DNA of 64,000 bases from contig NZ_JSEE01000011.1 in the NCBI RefSeq assembly GCF_001625355.1, forward strand, positions 62,001 through 126,000, in the 5' to 3' direction. This DNA comes from Marinomonas sp. TW1 (GTDB taxonomy: Bacteria; Pseudomonadota; Gammaproteobacteria; Pseudomonadales; Marinomonadaceae). Numbering within the stretch: the first letter of the stretch is position 1; every line of letters starts with the position of its first letter. Shown here piece by piece: positions 43,639 to 52,426 of this stretch. The position numbers and the translations under genes are program-made. The notes under the pieces are model-generated. The model was not told the DNA's origin, made no database searches, and saw nothing but the letters and a program-made list of their open reading frames with translations.

Positions 43639-45807
43639 TTAAGGCACAGATTTATGTTTAATAAGATAACACTGATGGATCTTACTATTGCGCTCAAAAT
43701 CCGGATCCAATGTCGAACGGGTAATATCCTGTACGTCAAACTCACTCATTAGATCGTCATCCAAACGGAAACGACGGTAATTATTGGAGAAAATAAGTTC
43801 ACCTTCCGTAGCCAACCTCGCCATCGCCAATCGCACCAAATCGCCGTGATCTCGCTGGATGTCTAACACATCCGCCATTTTCTTGGAGTTAGAAAAAGTC
43901 GGAGGATCCATAAAGATCAGATCAAATTCGTCACGACTCTGTTTTAACCACTCAAAGCAATCTGCTCGCACCACCGTATGATCACGATCTGAGAACTCAT
44001 TCAATTCAATATTACGGCGTGCCCAATCCGTGTAAGTATTTGACATATCGACACTCAATGTCGTCAAAGCCCCACCTTGACCAGCATGAACCGACGCCGA
44101 CGCGGTATAACAAAATAGATTTAAGAAACGCACGCCGTCGGCTTTTTGTTGAATCAATTTACGAACAGGTCGATGATCTAAAAACAGCCCAGTATCTAAA
44201 TAATCTTTAAGATTAACAATAAAGTCACAACCGTATTCTTCTACGATCATCTCATGCTGTGATTGATCGAGCTTCTCGTACTGGCCTTTACCCGCTTGAC
44301 GCTGACGATGTTTCACCACCACATTCGATTCCGCAATGTTTAATGCGCCTGGAATCGCGGACACCACTTCGAATAACCGTTGCTTAGCCTTTTCAGGGTC
44401 AACACTTTTTGGCGCTTGATACTCTTGCACATGAGCCCAGTCGTTATACAAATCAATCGCAACGGCATACTCAGGCATATCAGCATCGTACACACGGAAG
44501 CACTGAATTTTGTTTTTAACAGCCCATTTTTTCATTTTCTTTAGGTTTTTTTGCAGACGATTCGCCACCATTTGCGCACCAGGCGTCATCACAGATTGGG
44601 CAACCGCATCCGCTTTAATATTACCGTAGGTAACAGGGAATTGATAAGCTCGACACTCAATACCGCCATTAATCACTCGTGTACTTTTTTCAGGACGAAC
44701 TGGGATTTGACGAGCCAAATGATCATTGCTGGTCAGCATCATAAATTGCCAGCCATGAGCGTGATTTACAACCCACTCACCTAATTGACGATACAAAGCA
44801 ATCAATGCCATTTCATCACCCAAACGCTCACCATAAGGAGGGTTCGTAATAACCAAGCCTGGCTGTGCGTCATCTACGATGAATTCGTGCTCTTGGAATG
44901 ACGACATGCTCACCTCGATGAGTCCAGTCAAACCTGCTCGCTTGATGTTTTCGCGAGCGGCCGCAATGGCTTTTTGCTCTCGATCCGTGCCTTGAAAGCG
45001 AATGCCTAAACTTTCAGGGTCTTTTTTGCGATTTTTAGCCAAGTCATTTAATTGTTGCCATAAGCGGTGATCATGCTGCTTCCAACCTTTGAACCCCCAA
45101 TACTGACGACGTAAGCCTGGCGCAATGTCCAATGACATCATGGCGGCCTCAACCAAAAACGTCCCTGAACCACACATAGGATCAATCAATTGTTTCAGAT
45201 CGGAATCCACACCCCAGCCCGCTCTCAAGAGCAAGCCCGCGGCTAAGTTTTCTTTTAGCGGCGCCATTGCACCTTGCTGGCGATAACTGCGTCTGTGCAT
45301 ACTCTCGCCAGACAGATCAACACTTACCGTCACAACATCGCGCTTAATTCGGACCGCGATACGAACATCGGGCTGATTTTTCTCAACGTTTGGACGCTCG
45401 CCTGTTTGGGCAACAAAGTAATCCGCAATGGCATCTTTTGTTCTCACCGCGCCAAACTGAGTGTTACGTATGTGATGGTTGGTACCATGACAATCAATCG
45501 CAAGGGTATTCGTAACCAGCAAATGCTGTGACCAATCAATGGCCTTTACCCCATTGTACAAATCGTCCGCAGATTCCATTTTAAATTGGGCGATGGGCAA
45601 CATAACGCGAGTGCCAACTCGAGACCAAAGACATGCTTTATAGATGCCTTCCAAGTCCGTTGTCAGTTTAACTTGCGCTTCACCTAAGCGAGTTTGTGTT
45701 AAGCCTTCAGCGTGCAGCTCTTTTTCAAGAACATTCTCCATGCCGATCGGACAGGTTATTTCTAATGCGTACATCACTTGCTCTGGTGTTTCTGTATTTG
45801 GGTTCAT
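43639..45807 (-). CDS. rlmL: Bifunctional 23S rRNA methyltransferase RlmKL
   Basis: The 722-residue protein has a THUMP domain (~50-165), an RlmL-type m2G2445 methyltransferase domain with NPPYGER (~330), and an RlmK-type m7G2069 domain with MDPPTFSNSK (~635). Both catalytic halves look complete. The start is either the ATG at 45805-45807 or an in-frame ATG at 45772-45774 (MYALEITCP); the second matches family starts better, but the first is kept here. No strong ribosome site separates them. Confidence 0.95.
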   Translation of the reverse strand: MNPNTETPEQVMYALEITCPIGMENVLEKELHAEGLTQTRLGEAQVKLTTDLEGIYKACLWSRVGTRVMLPIAQFKMESADDLYNGVKAIDWSQHLLVTNTLAIDCHGTNHHIRNTQFGAVRTKDAIADYFVAQTGERPNVEKNQPDVRIAVRIKRDVVTVSVDLSGESMHRRSYRQQGAMAPLKENLAAGLLLRAGWGVDSDLKQLIDPMCGSGTFLVEAAMMSLDIAPGLRRQYWGFKGWKQHDHRLWQQLNDLAKNRKKDPESLGIRFQGTDREQKAIAAARENIKRAGLTGLIEVSMSSFQEHEFIVDDAQPGLVITNPPYGERLGDEMALIALYRQLGEWVVNHAHGWQFMMLTSNDHLARQIPVRPEKSTRVINGGIECRAYQFPVTYGNIKADAVAQSVMTPGAQMVANRLQKNLKKMKKWAVKNKIQCFRVYDADMPEYAVAIDLYNDWAHVQEYQAPKSVDPEKAKQRLFEVVSAIPGALNIAESNVVVKHRQRQAGKGQYEKLDQSQHEMIVEEYGCDFIVNLKDYLDTGLFLDHRPVRKLIQQKADGVRFLNLFCYTASASVHAGQGGALTTLSVDMSNTYTDWARRNIELNEFSDRDHTVVRADCFEWLKQSRDEFDLIFMDPPTFSNSKKMADVLDIQRDHGDLVRLAMARLATEGELIFSNNYRRFRLDDDLMSEFDVQDITRSTLDPDFERNSKIHQCYLIKHKSVP

Positions 45808-45857
45808 TTATCAATACTTTTGGTTCAGTGTCATGACAATATGGTCAAGCCATAAAT

Positions 45858-45882
45858 AAGAAAGGCGGGATCAAATCCCGCC
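45858..45882 (-). terminator. Terminator after pyrD
   Basis: GGCGGGAT (45864-45871) pairs with ATCCCGCC (45875-45882), and a T-rich stretch follows on the minus strand. A second small dyad, GACGAT-ATCGTC, lies just before it. It separates pyrD from rlmL. Confidence 0.7.
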
Positions 45883-45933
45883 CTGGCACGAGGACGATCG
45901 CATCGTCTTTCGCGCTAAATTACAGTTCGTTAT

Positions 45934-46974
45934 TCAGTTATTCAAATCTCGTTCTCGATAATAAGCGTCAGTGCTTGCGATGGCTTCTTTGACCAATTCC
46001 GGTCCATGATAAATAAAGCCCGAATACATTTGCACCAATCGCGCACCCGCTTGCAATTTCTCAACCGCATCAGCACCAGTAGAAATACCACCAACACCAA
46101 TAATAGGTAACGTATCTTTCAAATGCTCAGCCAACACTCGCACCACATGAGTTGAAGCATCACGTACTGGAGCACCGCTTAAACCACCCGCTTCTTCAGC
46201 AAAGCGATGACCGCTCACAGCATCACGGGACAAGGTCGTATTGGTCGCAATAATGCCATCGACTTTTTGCTCTACCAAGGTATCAGCCACCAATTTAATT
46301 TCATCGTCCGACATATCCGGTGCGATTTTTACCGCCAACGGAATGCGTTTACCCTGCTCTGCTTGATAGCGATCTCGTGCTTCTACCAATGGGGAAATCA
46401 ATTCAGCAAGACTCTCGCCAAATTGCAAGCTGCGCAAGCCCGGCGTATTTGGCGAACTGATGTTCGCGGTAATATAGTCGGCATAAGGTATCACGGCTTC
46501 CAGACACGCAAGGTAATCAGCCGCCGCATCTTCAACCGACGTACTGAGATTCTTACCAATATTCACCCCTAAAATACCAGGGTAACGATGCTTTTGAATA
46601 CGTGACACTAGGTGATCGACACCCTTATTGTTAAACCCCATGCGGTTGATAATGGCTTCGTGTTCCGGCAGTCGAAACAAGCGCGGTTTTGGGTTACCCG
46701 CTTGACCTTTCGGTGTCACCGTCCCCACTTCCACAAACCCAAACCCACAAGCCCCCAGCGCTTCAAAAGCATCGGCATTTTTGTCTAGCCCTGCCGCTAA
46801 ACCAACTGCATTTGGAAAACGTAAGCCCATTACATCCACTGGCTTCGTCGATGGCAAGCTAGAAAAGAATTTGTTTAAGCCTAATCGACTGCTCGCTGCG
46901 AGCATGTCCAACGACAGCTCATGTGACACTTCTGGGTCTAATTTAAACAATAGCGAGCGGGCAAACTGATACAT
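45934..46974 (-). CDS. pyrD: Dihydroorotate dehydrogenase (quinone), class 2
   Basis: From the ATG at 46972-46974, with GAGGAG upstream, the protein has 346 residues; an in-frame start at 47004 is less likely. It oxidises dihydroorotate to orotate in pyrimidine synthesis, passing electrons to quinone at the inner membrane. The N-terminal helical extension typical of class 2 is present ([19 protein letters not shown]). The catalytic serine lies in [15 protein letters not shown], and FMN-binding [10 protein letters not shown] and GVGGIST motifs are seen. The DUF2835 gene lies 39 bases upstream. Confidence 0.96.
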   Translation of the reverse strand: MYQFARSLLFKLDPEVSHELSLDMLAASSRLGLNKFFSSLPSTKPVDVMGLRFPNAVGLAAGLDKNADAFEALGACGFGFVEVGTVTPKGQAGNPKPRLFRLPEHEAIINRMGFNNKGVDHLVSRIQKHRYPGILGVNIGKNLSTSVEDAAADYLACLEAVIPYADYITANISSPNTPGLRSLQFGESLAELISPLVEARDRYQAEQGKRIPLAVKIAPDMSDDEIKLVADTLVEQKVDGIIATNTTLSRDAVSGHRFAEEAGGLSGAPVRDASTHVVRVLAEHLKDTLPIIGVGGISTGADAVEKLQAGARLVQMYSGFIYHGPELVKEAIASTDAYYRERDLNN

Positions 46975-47013
46975 AAAAAAGCTCCTCAATGGGATCATCT
47001 GCAATCTTGGGTG

Positions 47014-47235
47014 TCATCTCAGTTTAGTCACACCCACTAATTTATTCCTACTATCAAATTCGACTTCAAACAAACCATGAATGCCTTGGTGGGTGACAAA
47101 AGATTGAAACGCGGACAAAGGTAATTGTACCTTACGTCCATCTAAGCTACTTGCCACTAAATTCTTTGCAGCACCAGCGTACATAGCTTTATATTTAAAC
47201 GCAGGCAAAGCCACATTTAATACAAGTTTCGCCAT
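47014..47235 (-). CDS. DUF2835 family protein
   Basis: The 73-residue protein matches DUF2835 (YKAMYAGAAKNLVASSLDGRKVQLPLSAFQSFV; GLFEVEFDSRNKLVGV). It looks like a small beta-rich protein. The family is confined to gammaproteobacteria and is often found beside pyrD or related housekeeping genes. The function is unknown. It probably shares a transcript with pyrD. Confidence 0.83.
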   Translation of the reverse strand: MAKLVLNVALPAFKYKAMYAGAAKNLVASSLDGRKVQLPLSAFQSFVTHQGIHGLFEVEFDSRNKLVGVTKLR

Positions 47236-47364
47236 TATTCTTTCCTGTGCTTACATTACCCTTACAAAGTTCGCTCTGTGCGTAAAGATTTGAATCCGAT
47301 AAGATGGGCACTATTATATGGCCTTCACACCTTTTTTGACAGAAGTATAAGGAATCTCAATTCG

Positions 47365-48333
47365 ATGGTAACTCTTGTTGAGCAACTAAAAGATCACCTC
47401 AATCAAGCCATTATTGGTCAAGAAGAATTAACACACGAATTATTGGTTGCGCTCATCGCCAATGGTCACGTTCTTTTAGAAGGGCCACCAGGCATTGCCA
47501 AAACCACGGCGGCCAAGGTATTAGCCAATACCATAGACAGCCGCTTCCAACGTATTCAGTTCACCCCAGATTTACTGCCAGGTGACATAACCGGTTCCGA
47601 CATTTACCAACAAGAAACCGGACAGTTTAGCTTTGTTGCTGGGCCCATTATGAATGACATTGTACTCGCCGATGAAATCAACCGCGCGCCCGCAAAGGTA
47701 CAATCCGCCTTGCTGGAAGCCATGGGGGAAAAGCAAGTCACGGTAGGCAATCAAAGCTACTCTTTACCAGCGTTGTTTTTTGTCATCGCCACCCAGAACC
47801 CCATTGAGCAAGAAGGCACTTACCCCCTTCCTGAAGCGCAACTTGATCGCTTTATGATGAAAATCAACCTTAATTACCCAAGCGCCAACAGTGAACTAGA
47901 AGTACTTCGTCTCGTTCGACAACAAGACTTGCACAAAACCACCACAGACAAGCCGCAAGCACTCTGTCGTCCCAAGCAAATCTTGGCCTTACAGCAACAG
48001 GCATTGGGCTTATACATGTCTGAAAATGTTGAGCAATATATTGTGCAATTGGTGGTAGCGACACGCCAACCAGAGCTGTATCTTGGGCAACAAGCGCAAG
48101 ATTTGAAGCTGATTGAATTTGGAGCCAGTCCACGTGGCACACTGGCATTAGATCGTTGCGCTCGTGCCAATGCCCTACTAAACGGTCGCGATTTCGTCAC
48201 CCCTGACGATGTTCGACAAGTCGCCTTGCCAGTCCTTCGGCACCGAATTATCACCTCATTTGAAGCCCAAGCCTCTGGTCTATCAACAGACGATATACTA
48301 AATCGTCTCATTAGCCATGTACCAGCGTTATGA
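47365..48333 (+). CDS. MoxR-family AAA+ ATPase (BatA operon)
   Basis: The ATG at 47365 follows AAGGAAT; the GTG at 47278 would add 29 unlikely residues. The 322-residue protein has Walker A (LLEGPPGIAKT, residues ~38-47), Walker B (IVLADEINRAP) and the sensor FVIATQNPIEQEGTYPLPEAQLDRF typical of MoxR. These ATPases act as chaperones for VWA-domain proteins. It begins a six-gene operon with DUF58, DUF4381, two VWA proteins and BatD, the layout of Bat aerotolerance operons. Confidence 0.93.
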   Translation: MVTLVEQLKDHLNQAIIGQEELTHELLVALIANGHVLLEGPPGIAKTTAAKVLANTIDSRFQRIQFTPDLLPGDITGSDIYQQETGQFSFVAGPIMNDIVLADEINRAPAKVQSALLEAMGEKQVTVGNQSYSLPALFFVIATQNPIEQEGTYPLPEAQLDRFMMKINLNYPSANSELEVLRLVRQQDLHKTTTDKPQALCRPKQILALQQQALGLYMSENVEQYIVQLVVATRQPELYLGQQAQDLKLIEFGASPRGTLALDRCARANALLNGRDFVTPDDVRQVALPVLRHRIITSFEAQASGLSTDDILNRLISHVPAL

Positions 48334-48347
48334 TTAATTCGATATAG

Positions 48348-49265
48348 ATGACTATGAGTGCTCTTTTAGCCCCCTCTTCACCTGAGTTACAAGACGTGGA
48401 TTTTGCTCAACTCGGGCATTATGCTAAACACCTTGGGCGCGCACCACGGGCAAAGCACTTCGCTTTAACCAGTGGCGAACGCCATGCTCATCTAAAAGGG
48501 CAAGGGTTAGAAATGCTGGAACTTCGCGCGTATCAAGCCAGTGATGATCTGCGCCATATTGATTGGCGTGTCACCGCGCGCACAGGCCAGGCCCAAACCC
48601 GTCTCTATGCACAAGAAAACGAACACCAAAGGCTGCTTCTAATGGATCTTTCTAGTGACGCCTATTTCGGTACAAAATACAGTTTTATTTCCACTCGTTT
48701 TGTACAACTAGCAGGTATCCTAGCTTGGCGGACAAAACAACAAGGTGACAAGCTTTCCTATCGATTGTGCTTTGGTGGACTCGACATCTGGCAACAAACA
48801 ACACCGCTGTTAGCAAAATTATTTCAGCCTTTATCGCAAGCCAGCTTAATACAATCACGTCAATACTCAACACCATCGCTGCAAGTACTGACACCAAACC
48901 CGGTCAGTCTAAAAGCGCGCAATAAAGATGTGATTATTTTGACCGACAAACAACATCTCAGTCGACCTGAAACGCTTTATTTAAAGCAACTTGCGCAGCA
49001 CAATAAGGTATTTTGGGTTCAAATAATTGACGCCAACACCTTTAAACTTGCCCCAGGACAATATCAGATTAAAAATGCCTCTGGTGAGTCCACAGTGAAC
49101 ATCAGCGAACGCAGTTCAAACTTGGCTCAGCAGGCCTTTCAGAAACAGAATCAACAGCTAAAAAAGCAGCTAAATCAGCTCGATATTGAACATCTGGTGT
49201 TTGATTTATCTGAGCCACCTGAAGGCATCGCTCGATACTTGCTGTCATTAGGAGCCATTGGATAA
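48348..49265 (+). CDS. DUF58 domain protein
   Basis: The 305-residue protein has the DUF58 core (LEMLELRAYQASDDLRHIDWRVTARTG; LLMDLSSDAYFGT) in a degenerate VWA fold. It is a regular second member of MoxR/Bat operons, where it probably binds the MoxR ATPase. The start may be the ATG at 48348 or the one at 48354. Its stop overlaps the next ATG by one base (TAATG). Confidence 0.9.
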   Translation: MTMSALLAPSSPELQDVDFAQLGHYAKHLGRAPRAKHFALTSGERHAHLKGQGLEMLELRAYQASDDLRHIDWRVTARTGQAQTRLYAQENEHQRLLLMDLSSDAYFGTKYSFISTRFVQLAGILAWRTKQQGDKLSYRLCFGGLDIWQQTTPLLAKLFQPLSQASLIQSRQYSTPSLQVLTPNPVSLKARNKDVIILTDKQHLSRPETLYLKQLAQHNKVFWVQIIDANTFKLAPGQYQIKNASGESTVNISERSSNLAQQAFQKQNQQLKKQLNQLDIEHLVFDLSEPPEGIARYLLSLGAIG

Positions 49266-49738
49266 TGACCCAAGCATCGCCTGTAGACTTACCGAATAAA
49301 GGGTATTTATTGCCCGATGCCGTTGCCATGTGGCCACCCGTTTGGTGGACTTGGCTTGTGCTTGCTTTGTTATGCGTACTGGTCATCAGCACCTTATGGT
49401 GGTTGCGAAAGCGATATAAGAAACGAGCTTATCGACGTGAAGCACTGCTCATTTTGAAACAGCAAACCCGCCAAGGCTTAGAAGGCCGCCATATTATTTT
49501 ATGTCATGAGTTGATTCGTCGCTGCCTCATCAGCTCAGGTAAAGATCAACAAGCAGCGCTAAACAGCCGAGAGCTTATCGCTGTTTTAGACCAACAGATG
49601 ACAAAAAAGCATAATTTTGCACAGCTCGGCGAAGCCTTTATCGTCGCGCCATATCAAGCCGAAGTCGAGGTCAATACCGAAGAGATTCAGAAAATGGTCA
49701 CAACCACTCGTTATTGGATTAGGAAGCACCATGCTTGA
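49265..49738 (+). CDS. DUF4381 family membrane protein
   Basis: The 157-residue protein has one membrane segment (~26-47, MWPPVWWTWLVLALLCVLV) and a cytoplasmic helical tail with DUF4381 features (YRREALLILKQQTRQ; LAQLGEAFIVAPYQAEV-like segment). It links the DUF58 and VWA genes in Bat operons and may anchor the complex to the membrane. The function is unproven. Its stop overlaps the next start by 8 bases. Confidence 0.85.
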   Translation: MTQASPVDLPNKGYLLPDAVAMWPPVWWTWLVLALLCVLVISTLWWLRKRYKKRAYRREALLILKQQTRQGLEGRHIILCHELIRRCLISSGKDQQAALNSRELIAVLDQQMTKKHNFAQLGEAFIVAPYQAEVEVNTEEIQKMVTTTRYWIRKHHA

Positions 49739-50729
49739 ATTTGTGTGGCCTTGGTTCCTCATTGTTTTGCCCATTCCACTATTGGCTCGCTGGTTACCCA
49801 ACGCCAAACCAAGCCGTGACGCCTTGTGGTGGGCACAGTCTCAACACCTAATCCAACATCAAGACAAGACAACAACCGCAGGGCAATCCATACTCGGAAA
49901 AAGTTTCCTGTGGCTGGCTTGGCTACTGTTAGTGATTGCCATTAGCCGCCCGACTTGGGTCGGAGAACCAACACAAGTGACACCGTCCGGACGCGATTTA
50001 CTCATTGCACTGGACTTATCCGGCAGCATGAAAATCACCGACATGACACTCCATCAACAAACGGCTGATCGCTTACAGGCCGCCAAAGCGGTACTGGCTG
50101 ATTTCATAGACAAACGTCGCGGTGATCGCATTGGGATTATTGTCTTTGGCACAAAAGCATTCCTGCAGGCACCTTTGAGCTTTGACACCAAAACCATCAA
50201 CCAACTCGTCCAAGAGACGCAAATTGGCTTTGCAGGGCAAAGAACCGCCATCGGAGACGCCATTGGCTTGGGCATTAAGCGCTTAGAAGACAAAGCGTCC
50301 GATCAAAAAGTCTTGATTCTTATGACCGATGGTGCCAACACAGCAGGACGCGTTCAGCCTAGCCAAGCAGCCGCCTTTGCCGCATCTCAGGATGTTCGCA
50401 TCCATACCATAGGCATAGGGGCGGACAGCATGTTGGTACGAGGTTTTTTTGGTCCAAAAGAAGTCAACCCATCCAGCGACCTTGACGAGGACCTATTAAA
50501 AAACATTGCGTCTCAAACCGGTGGCCAATATTTTCGCGCCAAAAGCACCGAAGATTTACAGCGCATCTACCAACAACTGGATGAAATGGAACCCACCCCT
50601 TCAGAAGAGGTTTGGCAACGCCCTGTGACCACATTTTTTCATTGGTTTGCCCTGTTTGCCATCTTAAGTTTTAGCCTCTCTTTGATTTCTAATAATGGCT
50701 ATTATTTAAGCAAAAGGGGGCGAACATGA
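49731..50729 (+). CDS. batA: VWA-domain membrane protein, BatA-like
   Basis: The ATG at 49731 follows AGGAAG and overlaps the end of the DUF4381 gene; an upstream in-frame start is unlikely. The 332-residue protein has membrane segments at the N-terminus and C-terminus. Between them is a VWA domain with an intact MIDAS metal site (DLSGS, residues 95-99) and TDGAN later. In Bat operons it is thought to form a periplasm-facing or membrane complex with MoxR and BatB/D, linked to stress resistance. The molecular role is not settled. Confidence 0.9.
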   Translation: MLEFVWPWFLIVLPIPLLARWLPNAKPSRDALWWAQSQHLIQHQDKTTTAGQSILGKSFLWLAWLLLVIAISRPTWVGEPTQVTPSGRDLLIALDLSGSMKITDMTLHQQTADRLQAAKAVLADFIDKRRGDRIGIIVFGTKAFLQAPLSFDTKTINQLVQETQIGFAGQRTAIGDAIGLGIKRLEDKASDQKVLILMTDGANTAGRVQPSQAAAFAASQDVRIHTIGIGADSMLVRGFFGPKEVNPSSDLDEDLLKNIASQTGGQYFRAKSTEDLQRIYQQLDEMEPTPSEEVWQRPVTTFFHWFALFAILSFSLSLISNNGYYLSKRGRT

Positions 50730-52426
50730 TACTTTTCGACACCCTACACCTTGAACGCCCATGGTGGCTTCTTTGTATTCCATTGACCTTGTTATTGGCA
50801 TGGCTTTTCGATGGCAGAAAAGCGCAACACAAACAGCTCAACCAACTCGTGGATGCTCACCTACTTCCCTATTTACAAGCCCCCTCGCCACAACCTGTGC
50901 TCAACAAATGGCTTGGCGTGGCTTGCTTGTCGCTGTGTTGGATTGCTTTAACAGGGATCAGTTGGCAACAATCTCCTCATAAAATGTATATCAGCACTCA
51001 GAAAACCATCTTTGTTGTCGATCAATCCCTCTCTATGTACGCAACCGACATCAAACCTAATCGCCAAACACAATTAAAACAAACCGTTCGCGATATTTTA
51101 GATCACACTCAAGGTGGCGATGTGGCTTTAGTGGCTTACGCTGGAGACAGTTATGTCATTAGCCCATTTAGCCAAGACAAAGACACCATCATACATTTTC
51201 TACTGGCATTAGAGCCCATTATCATGCCCGTTTATGGCAACCATCTCAGTCAAGCCATTGAAACCGCATTGAGCTTAAATAAAACCGCTTCCTCACTGCA
51301 CCTGATTGTGCTGACCGACGATCTTGCCGATAGAGATAAAGACATCATTCCAGACTTACTGGACGATAAAAACATCACATTAGACCTCATTGCCTTTGGT
51401 ACAGATCAAGGCGGCCCAATCAAATTACCCAATGGCCGCATACTGAAAAAATCAGGCCAAACCATTATTCCAAGCACACCGTTAAAAGCACTAGAAAACT
51501 TCACCAACGACCTAGGTGGGCATTTTTATCATGGCCGCCTAAACCAACAAGCTTTGCAACAAATCAATCGCCACCAACCTCAACGACATCAAAATAAACA
51601 AGCCGATAACAAACGCATCACATGGCAAGATCAAGGTCACTGGTTTGCTTTGCCTTTTTTAATTTGGCTCGCTTACCAATTCCGCCGCGGCGTGCTTTTT
51701 CTTCTATTAATCGGCATTTTTGCAACGCCAAGCAAACCGCTGTATGCCTCCCCGCTGGATTGGTTTAAAACGCCAGATCAACAAGCACAACAAGCGGTTA
51801 ATCAAGGCGACTGGCAAACGGCAGAAAAGCTCTTCAAGCGGCCAGACTGGCAAGCGGCTTCGTCATACGCACTAGAAAAATACGACCGCACCATCAAACT
51901 GTTAGAGCAATCTAACCTCCAGGCTGCTGATAACTACAACCTTGGCAATGCCTATGCGCTTGCAGGCCAAACAGACAAAGCCATACAGTCATACGAAAAA
52001 GCGCTTGAACAAGACCCGCAACTGACAGCCGCAAAAGAAAATCTTGAGTATCTGAAACAGCAACAAAACAAGCAATCACCACAAGATGCTAACAAACCGC
52101 CGTCAACCAAGGATCAGCACCAAGACAAATCATCTGATGGACAGCAATCCAAACAAACAGACGACACAAAAAAATCTGACAAAACGAACGAAACACAAGA
52201 CAAAGACCAACCACCAAAGGATAATGGGCAAACGGAGACAGGTAATAAGCAACCTGCACAAACAAACACTCAGCAAAACATGGAAAGCAAACAAGCTCTG
52301 GAACAGTGGTTACGTCAGATTCAAGACGACCCTGGCAGCTTATTACAGCGCAAACTAGAGTATCTGCACCAAGAAAAACGCAATCAAAATTTATTAATGC
52401 AAGAGGATGGGATGAACCCATGGTAA
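50726..52426 (+). CDS. VWA and TPR domain protein, BatB/BatC-like fusion
   Basis: The 566-residue protein has two N-terminal membrane segments, a VWA domain with intact MIDAS (DQSLS, residues 99-103), and another membrane stretch at ~310-335. A TPR region follows at ~355-445 (ADNYNLGNAYALAGQTDKAI). The C-terminal ~120 residues are low-complexity, rich in Gln, Lys, Asp and Thr. This joins functions that are separate genes (batB and batC) in some species. The start overlaps the batA stop by 4 bases (ATGA). Confidence 0.88.
   Translation: MILFDTLHLERPWWLLCIPLTLLLAWLFDGRKAQHKQLNQLVDAHLLPYLQAPSPQPVLNKWLGVACLSLCWIALTGISWQQSPHKMYISTQKTIFVVDQSLSMYATDIKPNRQTQLKQTVRDILDHTQGGDVALVAYAGDSYVISPFSQDKDTIIHFLLALEPIIMPVYGNHLSQAIETALSLNKTASSLHLIVLTDDLADRDKDIIPDLLDDKNITLDLIAFGTDQGGPIKLPNGRILKKSGQTIIPSTPLKALENFTNDLGGHFYHGRLNQQALQQINRHQPQRHQNKQADNKRITWQDQGHWFALPFLIWLAYQFRRGVLFLLLIGIFATPSKPLYASPLDWFKTPDQQAQQAVNQGDWQTAEKLFKRPDWQAASSYALEKYDRTIKLLEQSNLQAADNYNLGNAYALAGQTDKAIQSYEKALEQDPQLTAAKENLEYLKQQQNKQSPQDANKPPSTKDQHQDKSSDGQQSKQTDDTKKSDKTNETQDKDQPPKDNGQTETGNKQPAQTNTQQNMESKQALEQWLRQIQDDPGSLLQRKLEYLHQEKRNQNLLMQEDGMNPW

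Noticed and set aside
47278..47364. Upstream GTG start of the MoxR gene
   Set aside because: The ATG at 47365 has AAGGA at good distance and matches the usual MoxR start.
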